A stretch of 64,000 bases of DNA from Spisula solida (GCA_947247005.1 OX365947.1:6491030-6555029); one strand, 5' to 3'. Positions 1-11,839 are shown, counted from the stretch's first letter. The notes: a model not told the origin generated them from the letters alone. Program-made: numbers and translations.

Positions 1-506
1 AAATATGCAACTATCTATTCCTACTGGTCAAACGTTGAGACGACGTCAATATAAACTTAAACAATTGATCAAATTTACCTTGTCCGAGAAGGTTTTAAAC
101 TCGAATCTAGAACGGATAGCATTCTCCAATATTTGATATCAACTTTTTGGAAAAACAGCAAAAAAAGACATTCATATCCATTTTTGGGGATGTGGATGGT
201 TCGTTCTATGTCTGACTCTTGCGTGGATGGCTAGGCGCTGACGTCGTTTCTGTGTGGCTTTGGATTGTCTGTGCGCTACAGTATTTGTTTATATTTTCTA
301 TCAGCATGGATGTTGAACTAGTTGAGATAGCCATTACTAAATAATACAACATGTACCTTTCAAAGGGGGAATATGTCTAGTTTGTAGGTGTTTTATTGCA
401 AAGCTGCAGAATCTAGTACGTCAAGCTTTTTATTTAATTAAGTCAACGAAAACGCATTTGGCTAACTTTTATACATGATGTACAGTGCTTTCATAGAGAA
501 TACATA
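1..506. other. No gene seen
   Basis: AT-rich sequence without a convincing exon, promoter or repeat structure. It ends where the TA-flanked MITE begins. Confidence 0.5.
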
Positions 507-1116
507 TGAGCCAGTCTCCAGGAAAACCTGCTATAATGACATTATGTAATTACTATATTTAACAAGATTTTAATAAAGCTCTAAAATAAGGAAAAATACA
601 TATCTATTGATTCTATTTTAAGTAATTGATCCATATAGTACTATACCTTAGCTTTAAATTTTCCTACGGATTATGTTGAAATCACATACTTCGTTGCTAT
701 GGTGACCAATTTCAGAAAAGTACTCTGATTGAGAAAAATGAGGATTTAGTCGTTTCAAACAGTAGTAGCCTTTTTCTGAATGCAAACAATTTCAATTTTG
801 ATATATATTTTAAAAATTAAAACGTAATTATAGAATTTGGTACTATTTGAACAGTTTATGTCAAGAATTGATCAAATGGTGTAATAATGAAATACTTATT
901 TCAGTTACATCGAATAACGTTTGAATGACGTTTGCGACGTCACACAAAAAGCTCCGAATAGGAACTCTACAAAAACAGCTGTAACATGCTTTAAACTCAA
1001 GATATTACCATAATATCTTTTGCAATTTGCTAAATTAACATTATTCTGTAATACTATGGAAAATCTTAAAATCAATATTTTTATCAAAATAGCAGGTTTT
1101 CCTGGAGACTGGCTCA
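507..1116 (+). mobile_element. 610-bp MITE with TIRs, flanked by TA
   Basis: The left end begins TGAGCCAGTCTCCAGGAAAA and the right end is its inverted complement; the inverted repeat runs about 27 bases without a mismatch. Both outer ends abut a TA dinucleotide (505-506 and 1117-1118), as expected for a Tc1/mariner-type target duplication. The interior is AT-rich and has no transposase. A second, partial copy lies at 49770-50069 in the opposite orientation and matches about the first 300 bases, including the TIR. Superfamily assignment rests on the TA only. Confidence 0.8.
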
Positions 1117-1125
1117 TATACATGA

Positions 1126-4100
1126 ATGCCTGGTGCACAGTATTTGGGCAAATTGTGTTAGCATCAAGGTCAAAAAATAAAGTTTAATATTTTTATGTCA
1201 AATCAAGTGTTTTATATGAGTACATGTATCTATTTTATTGGTTAATTTAAAAAAAGTCATTCCCGTTAATAGTTTTTGTGAAATTTAGCATTTTATACGG
1301 CTGATCAGCTTAGGGGACGGACGTTACATAGAAATACAAATCTGCAAATATTTTTTTAATAAACATGTTTGTTTCATAATTAACCATATTATCTATTTTC
1401 TGGACACCAACTTTTAAGCAAGTACAAAAAAATTCCTGCAGATTTAGATTTTTATGAGTTTTATCATCATGTCAATCCATTTTGAGTTATGTTTTTTTAT
1501 ATTTTTTAAAAATATTTGTCTGTTGTTAACTTGTGCACAAATTCTAGGAAACATAAACACAAATATGATAAATAGTTGAATACATAGTAATAAAGTTATA
1601 CATGTTTACTCAATAATTTGCCCATTGAAACAAAGTATGATCTATAAATATGATCCTGAAAATAGGGGACGGACGTTACATTTAAAGGGGACGGACGTTA
1701 CGCACAAACATAATGTCTTGTTCTCTTCTTTTTTCAGCTCATCATAACAGATTATATAATTGATACACATTGTTTAGATAAAATAAATATGTCAAAAACA
1801 TTTTTTATGCAAAACATGCTATTTATGATTTTAGATTCCGGAGTTAGTTCAACTCATATAAATGTGCAATAACCAATTATTATAAAAAGAAATTTTTTGT
1901 AAAAGGCATTTAATATAATATTGTGAGTGATACAGGAATGTTCCACTTATAAGATCAATGATTAAATATTTATAACTAATTTATTTGAAATAGTGAGAGG
2001 AACATCAGACTCAGATATTAAATAAAAGTTGAAGAAATTATTTCACTTAAGATTGATCATTCTTATTTAGTATTAGTGAAACATTTCCCGATAAACACAG
2101 TGTTTTTCTAGAGCATTCATGGTTGCAATACCATATTTAAAAGCAACTTAATAGCTTATTATGTGATCAGTATGTCTATAGTATACAATACTTTAATAAT
2201 TTCAATCAAACAATATTGAGCTCCTCCCATAATGCACAGAGCAATACTGTCTAAGAGACTAATAGCCCCACCCACAGTTTAACTACAGTGTGAAATTATC
2301 TTTACAGTTTTAAAATAACTCTTCCCAATTAGGTAATATTGCATAATCCTTGCTCAAATCCTTACAGGGATCTATGTTTTTACAAGACATTGATTATCAA
2401 TTATTGAAGCTGCAGGAGGCAGGAAATAGACCATAAAACTCCTAAGACTTGAAAGGGTTGTATATTGGTATATTGTTAATTACTGGTTTTGGGGACAGTA
2501 GCTGAACAATTAGGGGTCATGTAACTTGGTGACAGCTGTCTATGTTTTTACAAGGAATTATATTGATTATGAACTTACTGAAGCTGCAGGGGGCAGGAAA
2601 TAGATCATAAAACTCCTTAGACTTGAAAAGGGTTGTATATTAGTTTATTGCTAATTACTGGTTTTAGAGACAGTAGCTGCATAATTAGGGGTCATTTAGT
2701 GAAATTAAAGTCTTGCATCAACTAAAAAATTATGCTTTTAATTGGAAGTCAACTAAACAACATATTTATATTATACATTCAGTGTCTTATTTAAATGAAT
2801 TTCTAACAAACATTTAAAACTATCACTTAGTTTTCATGTTAGTAAATAATGTTAAAATATTTATGTATATAATATCATTTTAATAAAACCATTATTTATA
2901 AAATATTATATCAGTAATATGTGTATACAAGTCATATGGTTGCATTTTAATAAATTGTGTACTATTGCGGTGAATATTTATAAGTCTCTTATAATTCTGT
3001 ATTAGAATGGTCACATAATATTGTAACTTTTTTTTGTTTATGTGATATATAATGCAATTGTATTTGAATATATGTGAATGAGACTAAAATAAAGAAATAA
3101 AGTTCTGCTTGATATTTAGGGTGTGGTGTGAAATCATGTTTTTGTATTAAACTTCTTAAAAGTGTTGAAATATTACTGAAATTGATATATTGTATGCATC
3201 TATCTGAAATAATGACTGAAATCAAACTGGTGAGTATCTGACAATACATTACTAGTAGCTTTCAAAGTTTGTAACGTCTGTCCCCTTAAATTGTAACGTC
3301 CGTCCCCTTAAATTGTAACGTCCGTCCCCTCAGAATATTAATGTTATTTTAATCTTTCTAATATAAATTCCCATTTGGAAGTTTGCAGTTCCATTTTTCT
3401 AATAAGGTAGTATAATATAAGAGAATTAAAAAATTTGTAACTTGATTTATAGCAACTATTTTTTATAATTAAATGAGAAAAAAAGTGAAATAAAAATTGA
3501 AAAAATCTAAAACCTGTATAAATAACCATTACATTTGTGAAAAATAATTCTTACTATCACTAAATTTTAAAAGAAACTAATTCTATGCATGATTTTGACA
3601 TAAACTTTCATTTAAAATCAAAATTAATCATAATACAGTGATTTTAAGTAACCATGTCTAATAGGGGACGGACGTTACGGGGACGGACGTTACATCATTT
3701 TTTTTTCATCACTAAAAAAATGTCATTTGATTTAATAATATCAATTTTTTTTTGCTGTTTCTACAATAAGACTGATTATATGCATAAATTAATGCCAGTT
3801 AAAGATATTTATTTGTTGTTTTTTAGTAAATACAGAGGGGGGACGGACGTTACAGATTTCCTGTGACAAACAAATTTTGAACCACAAAATTTGTAATTTC
3901 AAAATTACTGTTCTTTTGATTTACCAGAAGTTTTTTTTATTCAAATCAATGATTATTTCCAGATAAAAATATGAAACAAATCTTGCTATAAACTCTTTAA
4001 TTATTTTTTCCCCAACATTTTATTAAATGAAGTACTCTCTCAAAATGGACTTGTGTACACGAGTACCTTTTTACTTAAAATGATGTAGAACAATAATAAA

Positions 4101-4451
4101 TTTACCAAAATCTATGGTTTATACCTCATTGGAAAGAGAATGAATTTGTCTGTGCAGGGAAGTTAATATAAAGTGTACATTAAGTAATATTCAAAACACA
4201 GTTCATGTTGTATAAAGGGTAAAAATGTGATGCTAACGCATTACATGCAAAAATGGCCAGTTTTCGCATGTTCTAAGGCCTGATAATAAATTCTGAAGAT
4301 GTGACATTGAACGAAAACCATAGAAACATCTGTAATACCCTTTGATGCAATAAATACAGAAAAAAGTTTGAAAAAAAACTAAAAGGGAAAAAAATTATGG
4401 CCTTGTACACCTGTTTTTCTGTAATTTGCCCAAATACTGTGCATCAGGCAT
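1126..4451. mobile_element. 3.3-kb non-autonomous TIR element with repeated 15-mer
   Basis: 29-base inverted repeats lie at 1126-1154 and 4423-4451, beginning ATGCCTGGTGCACAGTATTT, with one mismatch. A further 10-base inverted match (GTTAGCATCA) follows inside. Between them is very AT-rich sequence with nine copies of GGGGACGGACGTTAC or a one-base variant. Six are on the plus strand (near 1313, 1666, 1685, 3663, 3678, 3840) and three on the minus strand in tandem (3273-3332). Such subterminal motifs are typical transposase-binding sites in several DNA transposon superfamilies. No transposase ORF and no clear target duplication were found, so the superfamily is unknown. The minus-strand cluster may mark the end of a smaller nested element (about 1312-3332). 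Confidence 0.6.
2371..2700 (+). repeat. Two-copy direct duplication, about 170 bp
   Basis: Two adjacent diverged copies (about 2371-2525 and 2539-2700) share long blocks such as TATGTTTTTACAAG, GAAGCTGCAGG, GGCAGGAAATAGA and AATTAGGGGTCAT in the same order. They lie inside the 3.3-kb TIR element and do not code. Confidence 0.75.
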
Positions 4452-4459
4452 GTACACTG

Positions 4460-4645
4460 TTGGGTGCATGGGCATTCAGCTTTTTGATTGCTGAAACAGG
4501 TTCACTTAGAATTTCGACAGCTTGGACATGGGAGGATTATAACTTGTTTAGTTGGGAATTGTGCCTTTTATGTTTTTATGTTTTCTGTACACGGCTGGTT
4601 AAACTGAGTGCTGCCTTCCCTGTCTGACTTAATATTATCTTTTTG
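4460..4645 (-). repeat. Dispersed repeat family A, copy 1
   Basis: Reverse-oriented copy of a repeat found at least 13 times in this window. On its own strand the family starts near GATAATATTAAGTC, then reads GACAGGGAAGGCAGCACTC, CCAGCCGAGCACAGAAAAC, and later repeated blocks AGCTGTCAAAAAG and CAGTTCCAGC. The copy abuts the right TIR of the 3.3-kb element. A stretch of its opposite strand is open, but the same reading recurs only because the repeat recurs. Confidence 0.75.
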
Positions 4646-4785
4646 GAAGATATAGACTTGACATGATTGTATTTCAATTTTAGACTTTCGTGTTGCGTAC
4701 TATATAATTAAGTATATACATGTATATGATTAGTAGTCCCTGTTCGGTATACAGTTATTTAGTATTACTATATTTTATCATTCAG

Positions 4786-4901
4786 CTCCGTCAATTACTT
4801 CAATCGCAGAAACTGGCAGTATAACAGAAGACTCGATCATCGCGCTAACATGTCAAACATCTGGTACACCAAAACCTAATATAACATGGATGGTGTTTAA
4901 G
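4786..4901 (+). CDS. Immunoglobulin-domain protein, penultimate exon (partial gene)
   Basis: The exon is bounded by acceptor TATTTTATCATTCAG (AG at 4784-4785) and donor AAG/GTAGGT (GT at 4902-4903). Read from phase 1 it gives 38 residues beginning PSITSIAETGSITEDS and ending PKPNITWMVFK. It contains the first Ig cysteine in ALTCQTSG and the core tryptophan in ITWMVF, the B and C strands of an I-set/C2 Ig domain. It joins in phase 0 to the exon at 5719, which supplies the second cysteine. Upstream exons were not found between 1 and 4785, where the sequence is mostly transposon, so they probably lie outside the window. Which member of the Ig superfamily this is cannot be said. Confidence is high for an Ig exon pair and low for the identity of the whole protein. 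Confidence 0.8.
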
Positions 4902-5540
4902 GTAGGTACACACGCTTCTATCATTACACGCACCTAACATTAACTGGATGGTGTTTAAGGTAGGTCACACGCTTCTATCATTACACGCACCTAACATTGC
5001 ATGGATGGTTTTTAAGGTAGGTACACACGCTTCTATCATTACACGCACCTAACATTACACAGATTGTGTTTACGGTAGGTACACACGCTTCTAACATTAC
5101 ATGGATGGTGTTTAAGGTAGGTACACACACAGACCTAACATTACATGGATGGTGTTTTTAAGGTAGGTACACACACAGACCTAACATTACATAGATGGTG
5201 TTTAAGGTAGGTACACACACAGACCTAACATTACATAGATGGTGTTTAAGGTAGGTACACACACAGACCTAACATTACATGGATGGTGTTTAAGGTAGGT
5301 ACACCCGAACATAACATTACATGGATGGTGTTTAAGGTAGGTACATACACAACTAACATTACACGGATGGTGTTTAAGGTAGGTACACACACACCTAACA
5401 TTGCATGGGTAGTATTTAAGGTAGACACACACACCTAACATTACACGGATGGTGTTTAAGGTTGGTACACACACACTAACATTACAGGGATAGTGTTTAA
5501 GGTAGGTACACCCAGACCAAACATTTCATGGACGGTGTTA
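4880..5540 (+). repeat. Minisatellite copying the exon 3' end and splice donor
   Basis: About 14 tandem units, mostly 40-60 bp, of the form TAACATTACATGGATGG then TGTTTAAGGTAGGTACACAC. The unit reproduces the last bases of the preceding exon (ACATGGATGGTGTTTAAG) together with its donor GTAGGT, so the array started as a duplication across the exon/intron boundary. Most units keep a usable-looking donor. The array fills roughly the first 640 bases of the 817-bp intron. Confidence 0.9.
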
Positions 5541-5718
5541 GCACAGGAACTTGCATTTATAATTTAAAAAAAATGAAAAAACAATTTTTTTTTCTTTTTT
5601 TTTTCAAATTATAAATGCAAATTCCTGTGGTATTATGCTACCATTTCTCTAATGATTGAAAAATTGCGAGTTGTGCTTTGGGTTCTTAATAAAGCGTACA
5701 TGTTTGGTTACATTGTAG

Positions 5719-5868
5719 AATCGAGAGGACACAGTGGATGTAATAGATAATATGATTTATATTGGACCGCTAGATCAACATATGCTGGGAGCTTATAAAT
5801 GTGTAGCCAGTAATAACTGTGGAACTGTGGAACAAAACTTCACCATTTCTCAAATTGGGAAACATTGA
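5719..5868 (+). CDS. Immunoglobulin-domain protein, terminal exon
   Basis: Acceptor TTACATTGTAG (AG at 5717-5718) precedes 49 codons and a TGA at 5866-5868. The translation begins NREDTVDVIDNMIYIGPL and contains the F-strand signature AYKCVASNNCGTV (pattern YxCxAxNxxG) that closes an I-set Ig domain, then a short tail EQNFTISQIGKH. There is no transmembrane segment or GPI-type hydrophobic tail after the Ig domain, so this isoform would end as a secreted or cytosolic Ig protein. A possible poly(A) signal AATAAA is at 5954-5959. The phase (0) agrees with the donor at 4901. Confidence 0.8.
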   Translation, partial: NREDTVDVIDNMIYIGPLDQHMLGAYKCVASNNCGTVEQNFTISQIGKH

Positions 5869-6597
5869 CATCTCACTCGGAACACCTCATCCGTTTAAGA
5901 AACATCCCCGGATGTATCAGAACGCCAAGATTGTCCAATCAATACACTGCAAGAATAAACACCGCGCAGTAATCCTAACAGCTTATTTTGAAATTAGTCT
6001 GCTGTCAGTTTAAGTTAAAATAGGAATTGTAAGCAAATGTAAACATATTGAAACATTACAACATTTTTGCGCAGAACTTTTTGTTATGTTTTTGTTTTGA
6101 TTAATATCAATGACGTCGCCACCATCTTTGTGGTTGGTGTAGTTTGTCCTGAAAGAAGTCCGTCATACATATACATCCGACATATGATTCACAGACCTCT
6201 GAAAATATAACTTACGAATATGCTTGAAATACATACTCGTGAGTGTCGTACGCATATTACCACATAATACCAGTTGGCTGTACATCTTTAAACATGTTTT
6301 CCACCGAGTCTCATACGCCTCCAGGTTTTACATTTAAAACCCAGAACACGTTTAATGATATCGCGTCAAATCTAGAGATTTATGAGAAGCTTTGCAAAGC
6401 AACAAATTCCGGATTAATAGTTAATTCCATCTATTAATTGGCTCTCAATTTTGTTGTCAATACGATGGCTCGGGATGAGATTTAAGTCGCTTGCTATGTA
6501 GCTGGTTTACGGATAATGTACATGCGATAACTATGCACGTGGTCCAAGAAAGCTTGACTATCGAACATTTAACAACCAGCACATGGATTCTTCAAAA
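5869..6597. other. Likely 3'UTR, then no gene seen
   Basis: The first 100 bases probably form the 3'UTR of the Ig gene. The rest is unremarkable AT-rich sequence. Confidence 0.4.
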
Positions 6598-6800
6598 GGA
6601 TACTAAAAACTCGGACAGGGAATGCAGCACTCAACTTAAACAGCCTAGCATAGTTAACATAACAACAACACATACTAAAATTACTCAGCACAATGCCCAA
6701 CACACAACTGAACGAGAAAATGAATTAACCGCTGACAGTCGAAGTTTTAGCTGTCAAAAAGTCAAAAGTCCATGTCCCAGCTGGATCACTCGGTCGTGAA
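6598..6800 (+). repeat. Dispersed repeat family A, copy 2
   Basis: Starts GATACTAAAAACTCGGACAG, runs through a diverged GGAATGCAGCACTCAACTTA block and ends in the AGCTGTCAAAAAGTC part. Confidence 0.75.
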
Positions 6801-7044
6801 ACAGAAATATCCCACTCCTTGTTACTGGGTCTTCGACATTACGTTCATCGTGAAACTCTTTTAATCTTCGGTTGGATTATGTTGTTGATCACAAACAAAT
6901 AACACACTCCAATATTAGGGACATTAGAAACAACCAATACTGAGCCATATAAGAAGATAAGAAATAATGATATGGTGTTCGAGGCAATACTTTCGAGGTA
7001 ACGAAATTGTACTATAAATGCTAACATCCATGTATCAAAAAGAT

Positions 7045-7160
7045 AATATTAAGTCAAACAGCAACTTTACCAGCCGAGCACAGAAAGCATAAAAACATAT
7101 GAGGCACAATACCCAACACAAAACCGAACGAAAAAACTGTCCAAGTCCTAGGTGTCAAAC
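7045..7160 (+). repeat. Dispersed repeat family A, copy 3 (short)
   Basis: GATAATATTAAGTCAAACAG followed by CCAGCCGAGCACAGAAAGC and ACACAAAACCGAACG. Truncated compared with other copies. Confidence 0.7.
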
Positions 7161-8255
7161 CACAAACGTCATATTATGTCATCTATGCACGTTAATGCAA
7201 TATTTAGTTCACAGGGTAAAAAACACATTCAATTCAATATACAATTCTAGATGATGTCTTCGACCTAAGTGTTCTTGTACGATTGAATGGTATTCTATTT
7301 TCTTTTTGTTGGCAGTTTTTTTAAACAATCCGCAATAATGCCTTCCTTAAATCATATTTAACACGACCGCCGGCTTCTAAATGAATGTTGTTTGTCATGT
7401 GATTCCCCTGATGTTTTTGAACTTGTTTTTTCCAACATCAATGTTTTTGTTTGTATAGTGGTTGTCTTGAGCTATTTCTATCTACTACGGCAGTTTATAG
7501 AAAATTTTAATGATATTCTATTGTTTTAATATTCGTTAAATGGTTGCTCTTGCAAAAGGTGTTTAAAAACAATCGAATTTAACAGCAGTGTTCAAACCGA
7601 TTTCAATAACGTGGGTTCCATGATTCTTCGCATTTTAAAGCGTACAGGTGAACATGTTTTGTATTCGGATTAGAGCAAAACTGCATCCATTTAAATCCAT
7701 TCCATTAAATCAGTATAGCAATGTATCATATTCAGTAGCCTCTGTGGTTGAGTAACTATGTGCGTCGAAAAATATTATTCGCTTGAAATCTTTGGTTTTT
7801 GTTCAAACCCAACAGAAGTCGTCATTTGTTTCTTTTAACATACGAGTGGTACCCCACATATATTTGAACAAACTTTAACATCCGATATTTTGCATGCTGA
7901 AAAGATATTACCGAAATCTCTCTGTTCAGCCGTGTTTAATAATGTGTCAAGAAACTTATCACATTTGCAATTGAATTAGCACCAAGTTAACGATGTTGTA
8001 GGGGATTTGCGTTTGACCTTGCAAGGCCGAATAACCCTATAGATTGTGTTTGCATTTGCCGTCTGTAATCAACGCTGCATTATCATCAAGATTGAAAAGT
8101 ATACGGGTTCAGGATCGTTAGAATTCGGCATTCAATATTCTGGTGCAATATACTTCCCATTCTTGATCTTGAGGTACCGAATGGTGTGTTTGTGGTGGAA
8201 TTTGAAAATGCTTCTTGACAAAAAACACACGAAGTATAAGATCTTATAAGTAGCT
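7161..8255. other. No gene seen
   Basis: No ORF with coding character, no convincing splice-bounded exon and no repeat recognised. Confidence 0.4.
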
Positions 8256-8543
8256 TTACCGATTTTTCCATTACTACCTACGAACCTACACGTTCCACGG
8301 TTTCACAGGGTGATGGACAAAACGGCACAGCCGCTAAAAAAGATTTTATATTTCAAGGAAAGCAAATAATGTTCCCTGTATATGCATGATACAGCCGAAA
8401 ATTAAAAAAAATAATGTTCCCCTTAGCGTGGCATTTATTTCATAGAAATCGATGAAGAAATAAAATACTTATAGCTATTTATTTTTCAATGTTTACAATT
8501 TTTTATTGTAAATGTAGTCAAAAGTCACGTGGTATTCCTACAC
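8256..8543 (+). mobile_element. Half copy of foldback MITE family C
   Basis: Matches the right half of the palindromic element at 31816-32254, sharing GTTCCACGGTTTCACAGGGT, CTTAGCGTGGC, ATAGAAATCGAT and terminal AAAGTCACGTGGTATT. The left arm is missing. Confidence 0.8.
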
Positions 8544-9365
8544 TAAAACTAGTATGTACAAAAACCCACTAAAATTCCGTCCATTATTTATCGAGTACTG
8601 ATAACGCTGAAATGCTAATGCGCAATTTTCATGGTATGATTTTCTTATGTAAGATCGAAAAACAAGTACCACCTTTCTATACAGAGCAGACCCATAACGT
8701 TACTCGTAGGAGTTTTAATTTCTTGTTAAAATGTACGCGCATAAATTATGCAGTTCAGTTTTATTTATATCATTACTATATATTTTCTGTCTGTTCTTTT
8801 AATTTGAATGGCCGTCCGCTTAGTACGTCTATAGTTAAAACAATGTCATTGAATCGTCATTTTGCTCTCATTGTTGTATGTGGTATTAAAATAGACGAAT
8901 GACGCACGATGTTCTGTGACTACGAGGACACTAGTATGGACATCCAGTAATAAAAACAAAGTATTTCTACTGGGTCGTCATCGAACGGAAACGGCAAACT
9001 AAAATAAATGACGAGCACTTGTCGATAATTTTAACAGCTAGAATACGGCATCACAATATTAACTTCAATAATAAACTATAGAAAATTTGTTTTACACCGA
9101 TCACATTTTAGAATAGAAACAGGATGTCATTAAAGATGGACTAATAACACTAAGAGTTTAACCATGTTCACTTTAAAAGTTTGTCTTGTAAGACAACACT
9201 GGAAATAACATAACAGTAAATAAAGCAAATAATAAAGACTTTGAAATCAATTAGTCTTTGGTTCTTATCTTGACGATTTGTTCGCGAAAAGAATCGTATC
9301 ATATACCACTCCTTTGGCTCGATTATTGGATTGTCATTTGTTAATGTGTTGATGGTTTTTTGCAT
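8544..9365. other. No gene seen
   Basis: AT-rich sequence without recognisable coding or repeat structure. Confidence 0.4.
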
Positions 9366-9612
9366 CTTATAATTATTTTATTGGTTCGATATTTTGCTTC
9401 TGATAATTATTTAATTGGATACGATATTTTGCTTCTGATAATTATTTTATTGGATACGATATTTTGCTTCTGATAATTAACTTATTGGATACGACATTTT
9501 GCTTCTGATAATTAACGTATTGGATATAATATTTTGCAATTGGATACAACAGTTTGCTTATGATAATTAACTTATTGAATATACTATTTTACTTCTGATA
9601 ATTTCCTTATTG
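9366..9612 (+). repeat. Tandem repeat, about 36 bp, about 7 copies
   Basis: Unit TTGGATACGATATTTTGC followed by TTCTGATAATTA. Copies diverge towards the 3' end. Confidence 0.85.
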
Positions 9613-9837
9613 GATGTAGTTTAAGTAAACATAATAAATGCTGGAATACATATTGCCCAAATCAAGGTGGTCAATTTACGACCCATTTACTTTAAAGGCC
9701 GTTCTTGGCATTGCATGTATTGCACTTAATGGGAAATATATTTTAAATTATTTTAAAATATTCTGCAATTTATTATATTTTATACTATATAAACGTTTAA
9801 TGATATCATCCGTGTGTTAAATTACTTATTGCAAAAG

Positions 9838-9925
9838 ATTATATTAAGTCAGACAGGGAAAGCAGCACACAACTTAACCAGCCGAGCACAGAAAACGTTA
9901 AAAACACACAAAGCACTAAAACACG
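9838..9925 (+). repeat. Dispersed repeat family A, copy 4 (short)
   Basis: GATTATATTAAGTCAGACAG, then AAAGCAGCACACAACTTAAC and CAGCCGAGCACAGAAAACG. Confidence 0.75.
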
Positions 9926-10960
9926 GCATCCCGTCCCGAAAGTCTCGTACTGATAACCTGCGTTTGCTTTCCATTTGAGAGTTATACCTACCCCGTCACT
10001 TATCATAGTCATTGTAATAATTGCAAAAAGGAAAAACATCGTCCACTGACCGGTATTTCAACCTACACATATGTACTTGCATATTATCACGTAACTATGG
10101 TGAAGTACGTAAACAAATCATCCGGTAATTAACAGTAACAAACGCAACCAAGGTGCAGCAAGCACCGGAGAGTCAAAGTGGCGAATTTTAATTACCACTT
10201 TCTCTGAACTCAAATCCACACCGTTGGTTTCATTAGCATGATTTACAAAAACAAAGGAAGAGTGTAACTTAAAAAGTTCCATACATTAACACGTAAAAAC
10301 CAAACATGTTGTTGTGAGCAGAACAGTCTATTGACATTTATTAGTCATTGATGATGTCCTTGCTTGTTGCCGTAATATTGCTTAGCTAATTGCTCAATTT
10401 GACTGGGATATACATTATTGTATCCTACTACGATAGGTAATGTGGCGACAGAAGGCCAGACGCTTACCCCCGTTACCCAGTCCATTCTGAACATCTGCTA
10501 ATATCTCAAAATATGATTCGTGAGTATTTGGAACAAATTGCTAACAGCTCAAGATTTGATTCGTAAGTGTTTGGAACGAATTGCTAATATATCAAGATAT
10601 GATTCGTAAGTGTTTGGAACGTTTTCCATGAATGTGTAACCACATAGAGGCAAAACAAACGAATTGTATCAAATGAACAAACCACGAGACGAAAAGATAG
10701 TTTGTGGCACGAATTATTTTGTCTGTCTTGTAAAAAATACACTCGAGAAGTGGTGTGCGTCATTGTTTATAATACAAATATTATTAACCAACGCAAGTGA
10801 GGAAAAGTATGAATAAATAAATTTACTTCTTTTCGATTTTTTTGATTTTCCATTATGTGGACGAGCTACGTTTGCACGTCAATACGCACACAATGTGACG
10901 CGCAGAGTTTATCTCACTTGGATGTCATACGTAACTTCATCGATTAATGCTTGCCAGGTA
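9926..10960. other. Upstream region of the achatin-like gene
   Basis: Apart from the 47-bp tandem repeat listed separately, no gene or transposon is recognised. The last 100 bases hold GTGACGCGCAG and CATACGTAAC, but no regulatory site can be assigned with confidence. Confidence 0.4.
10497..10622 (+). repeat. Tandem repeat, about 47 bp, 2.7 copies
   Basis: Three units carry ATGATTCGTAAGTGTTTGGA and AATTGCTAA. It lies about 350 bp upstream of the achatin-gene TATA box. Confidence 0.85.
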
Positions 10961-10961
10961 G

Positions 10962-10969
10962 TATATAAA
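10962..10969 (+). promoter_or_regulatory. TATA box of the achatin-like gene
   Basis: TATATAAA lies about 30 bp upstream of a plausible transcription start and 100 bp upstream of a strong splice donor. The placement is inferred from spacing only. Confidence 0.55.
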
Positions 10970-10992
10970 CGAGGCTAGACCCGTTGTTGGAT

Positions 10993-11070
10993 AGAATATA
11001 GGAACAGGCGACAGTTCAACTCTACAGACATCATCATTAAAGAACGAGCCGATAAAACATACTCTCTAAG
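10993..11070 (+). other. Candidate non-coding first exon of the achatin-like gene
   Basis: The segment follows the TATA box by 25-30 bp, contains no ATG, and ends at CTCTCTAAG/GTAAGACG, a near-consensus donor (GT at 11071). The next good acceptor on this strand ahead of a coding start is TTGATATTCTTTCAG at 13910-13911, 28 bases before the precursor ATG. This would give a 5'UTR intron of 2.84 kb. The transcription start position is an estimate. Confidence 0.5.
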
Positions 11071-11580
11071 GTAAGACGTTTTTTAAACTAAATAGTATTT
11101 TGCATTGGGTTGTTAGGATATTATCCATAATTTTAACACCTAAACATACATTTACAAATTTTACAATTGATATATTCATATTTTATTATGATTATATTAT
11201 TATTCAGGCTGGTGTTACGCTTGTACTAAGTCATAGTAAATGTAGAGTTTCAATTGAAATTGTCATTATTTTTAGTATATTTTCGCATTTTATTCTCCAA
11301 CTGGACATTGCTGCAATTTTTATTTTTCCCCGTTTGTAAAATAAATAACGCAACTTATTTTACTAGTTACTTAATGCGACGCAACTAGTTTGAATTTACT
11401 GTTTTGTATGCCAACCATTCCATCTGTTCTAAACGTTAACAAAATCACTATCTAAAGGGGCGCTAATAATGTATGCATCTGTATGTGTCGAAACAAAGAC
11501 GCTTGCAATTATCTTCAAAATAGAAAAGACAGCCTGATACCATAAGACTTTCAGTTTGCAGAAGGGAGACAATGGACAAG

Positions 11581-11839
11581 CAGGCCCCGATCTCCCGAAG
11601 CATCTCAATCAGAGTTGAGATAAATCTCAAATACTGTCATGTGTCTTTGAGATAATGTCCATGGGAGACAAGACTCTGAATGTTGGCACCACAAAACAGA
11701 TACATTGTTCTGAGTTTATTACAATAAATATTTTGAGCATAAAACTTACGAATGATCTCATATTTATACTCTTGACTTGAGCAAAATCTCAATTTGAGTT
11801 GAGATTTCTACTTGAGATGCTTCGGGAGATTGGGGCCTG
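11581..11839 (+). mobile_element. Foldback MITE family E, copy 1
   Basis: The left end CAGGCCCCGATCTCCCGAAG and the right end are inverted complements with few mismatches, followed by inverted CATCTCAA/GAGATG and GAGATAAATCTCAA blocks. 259 bp, no ORF. It lies in the achatin 5' intron. Two further copies are at 59216-59713. Confidence 0.8.

Noticed and set aside
4397..4627. Open frame of 76 codons with protein-like reading (STAWTWEDYNLFSWELCLL)
   Set aside because: The same reading recurs at 57317-57562 on the other strand because both are copies of dispersed repeat family A. The frame is not kept in other copies.
5202..5474. Overlapping minus-strand frames across the intron minisatellite
   Set aside because: They are artefacts of the tandem repeat on the strand opposite the Ig gene.
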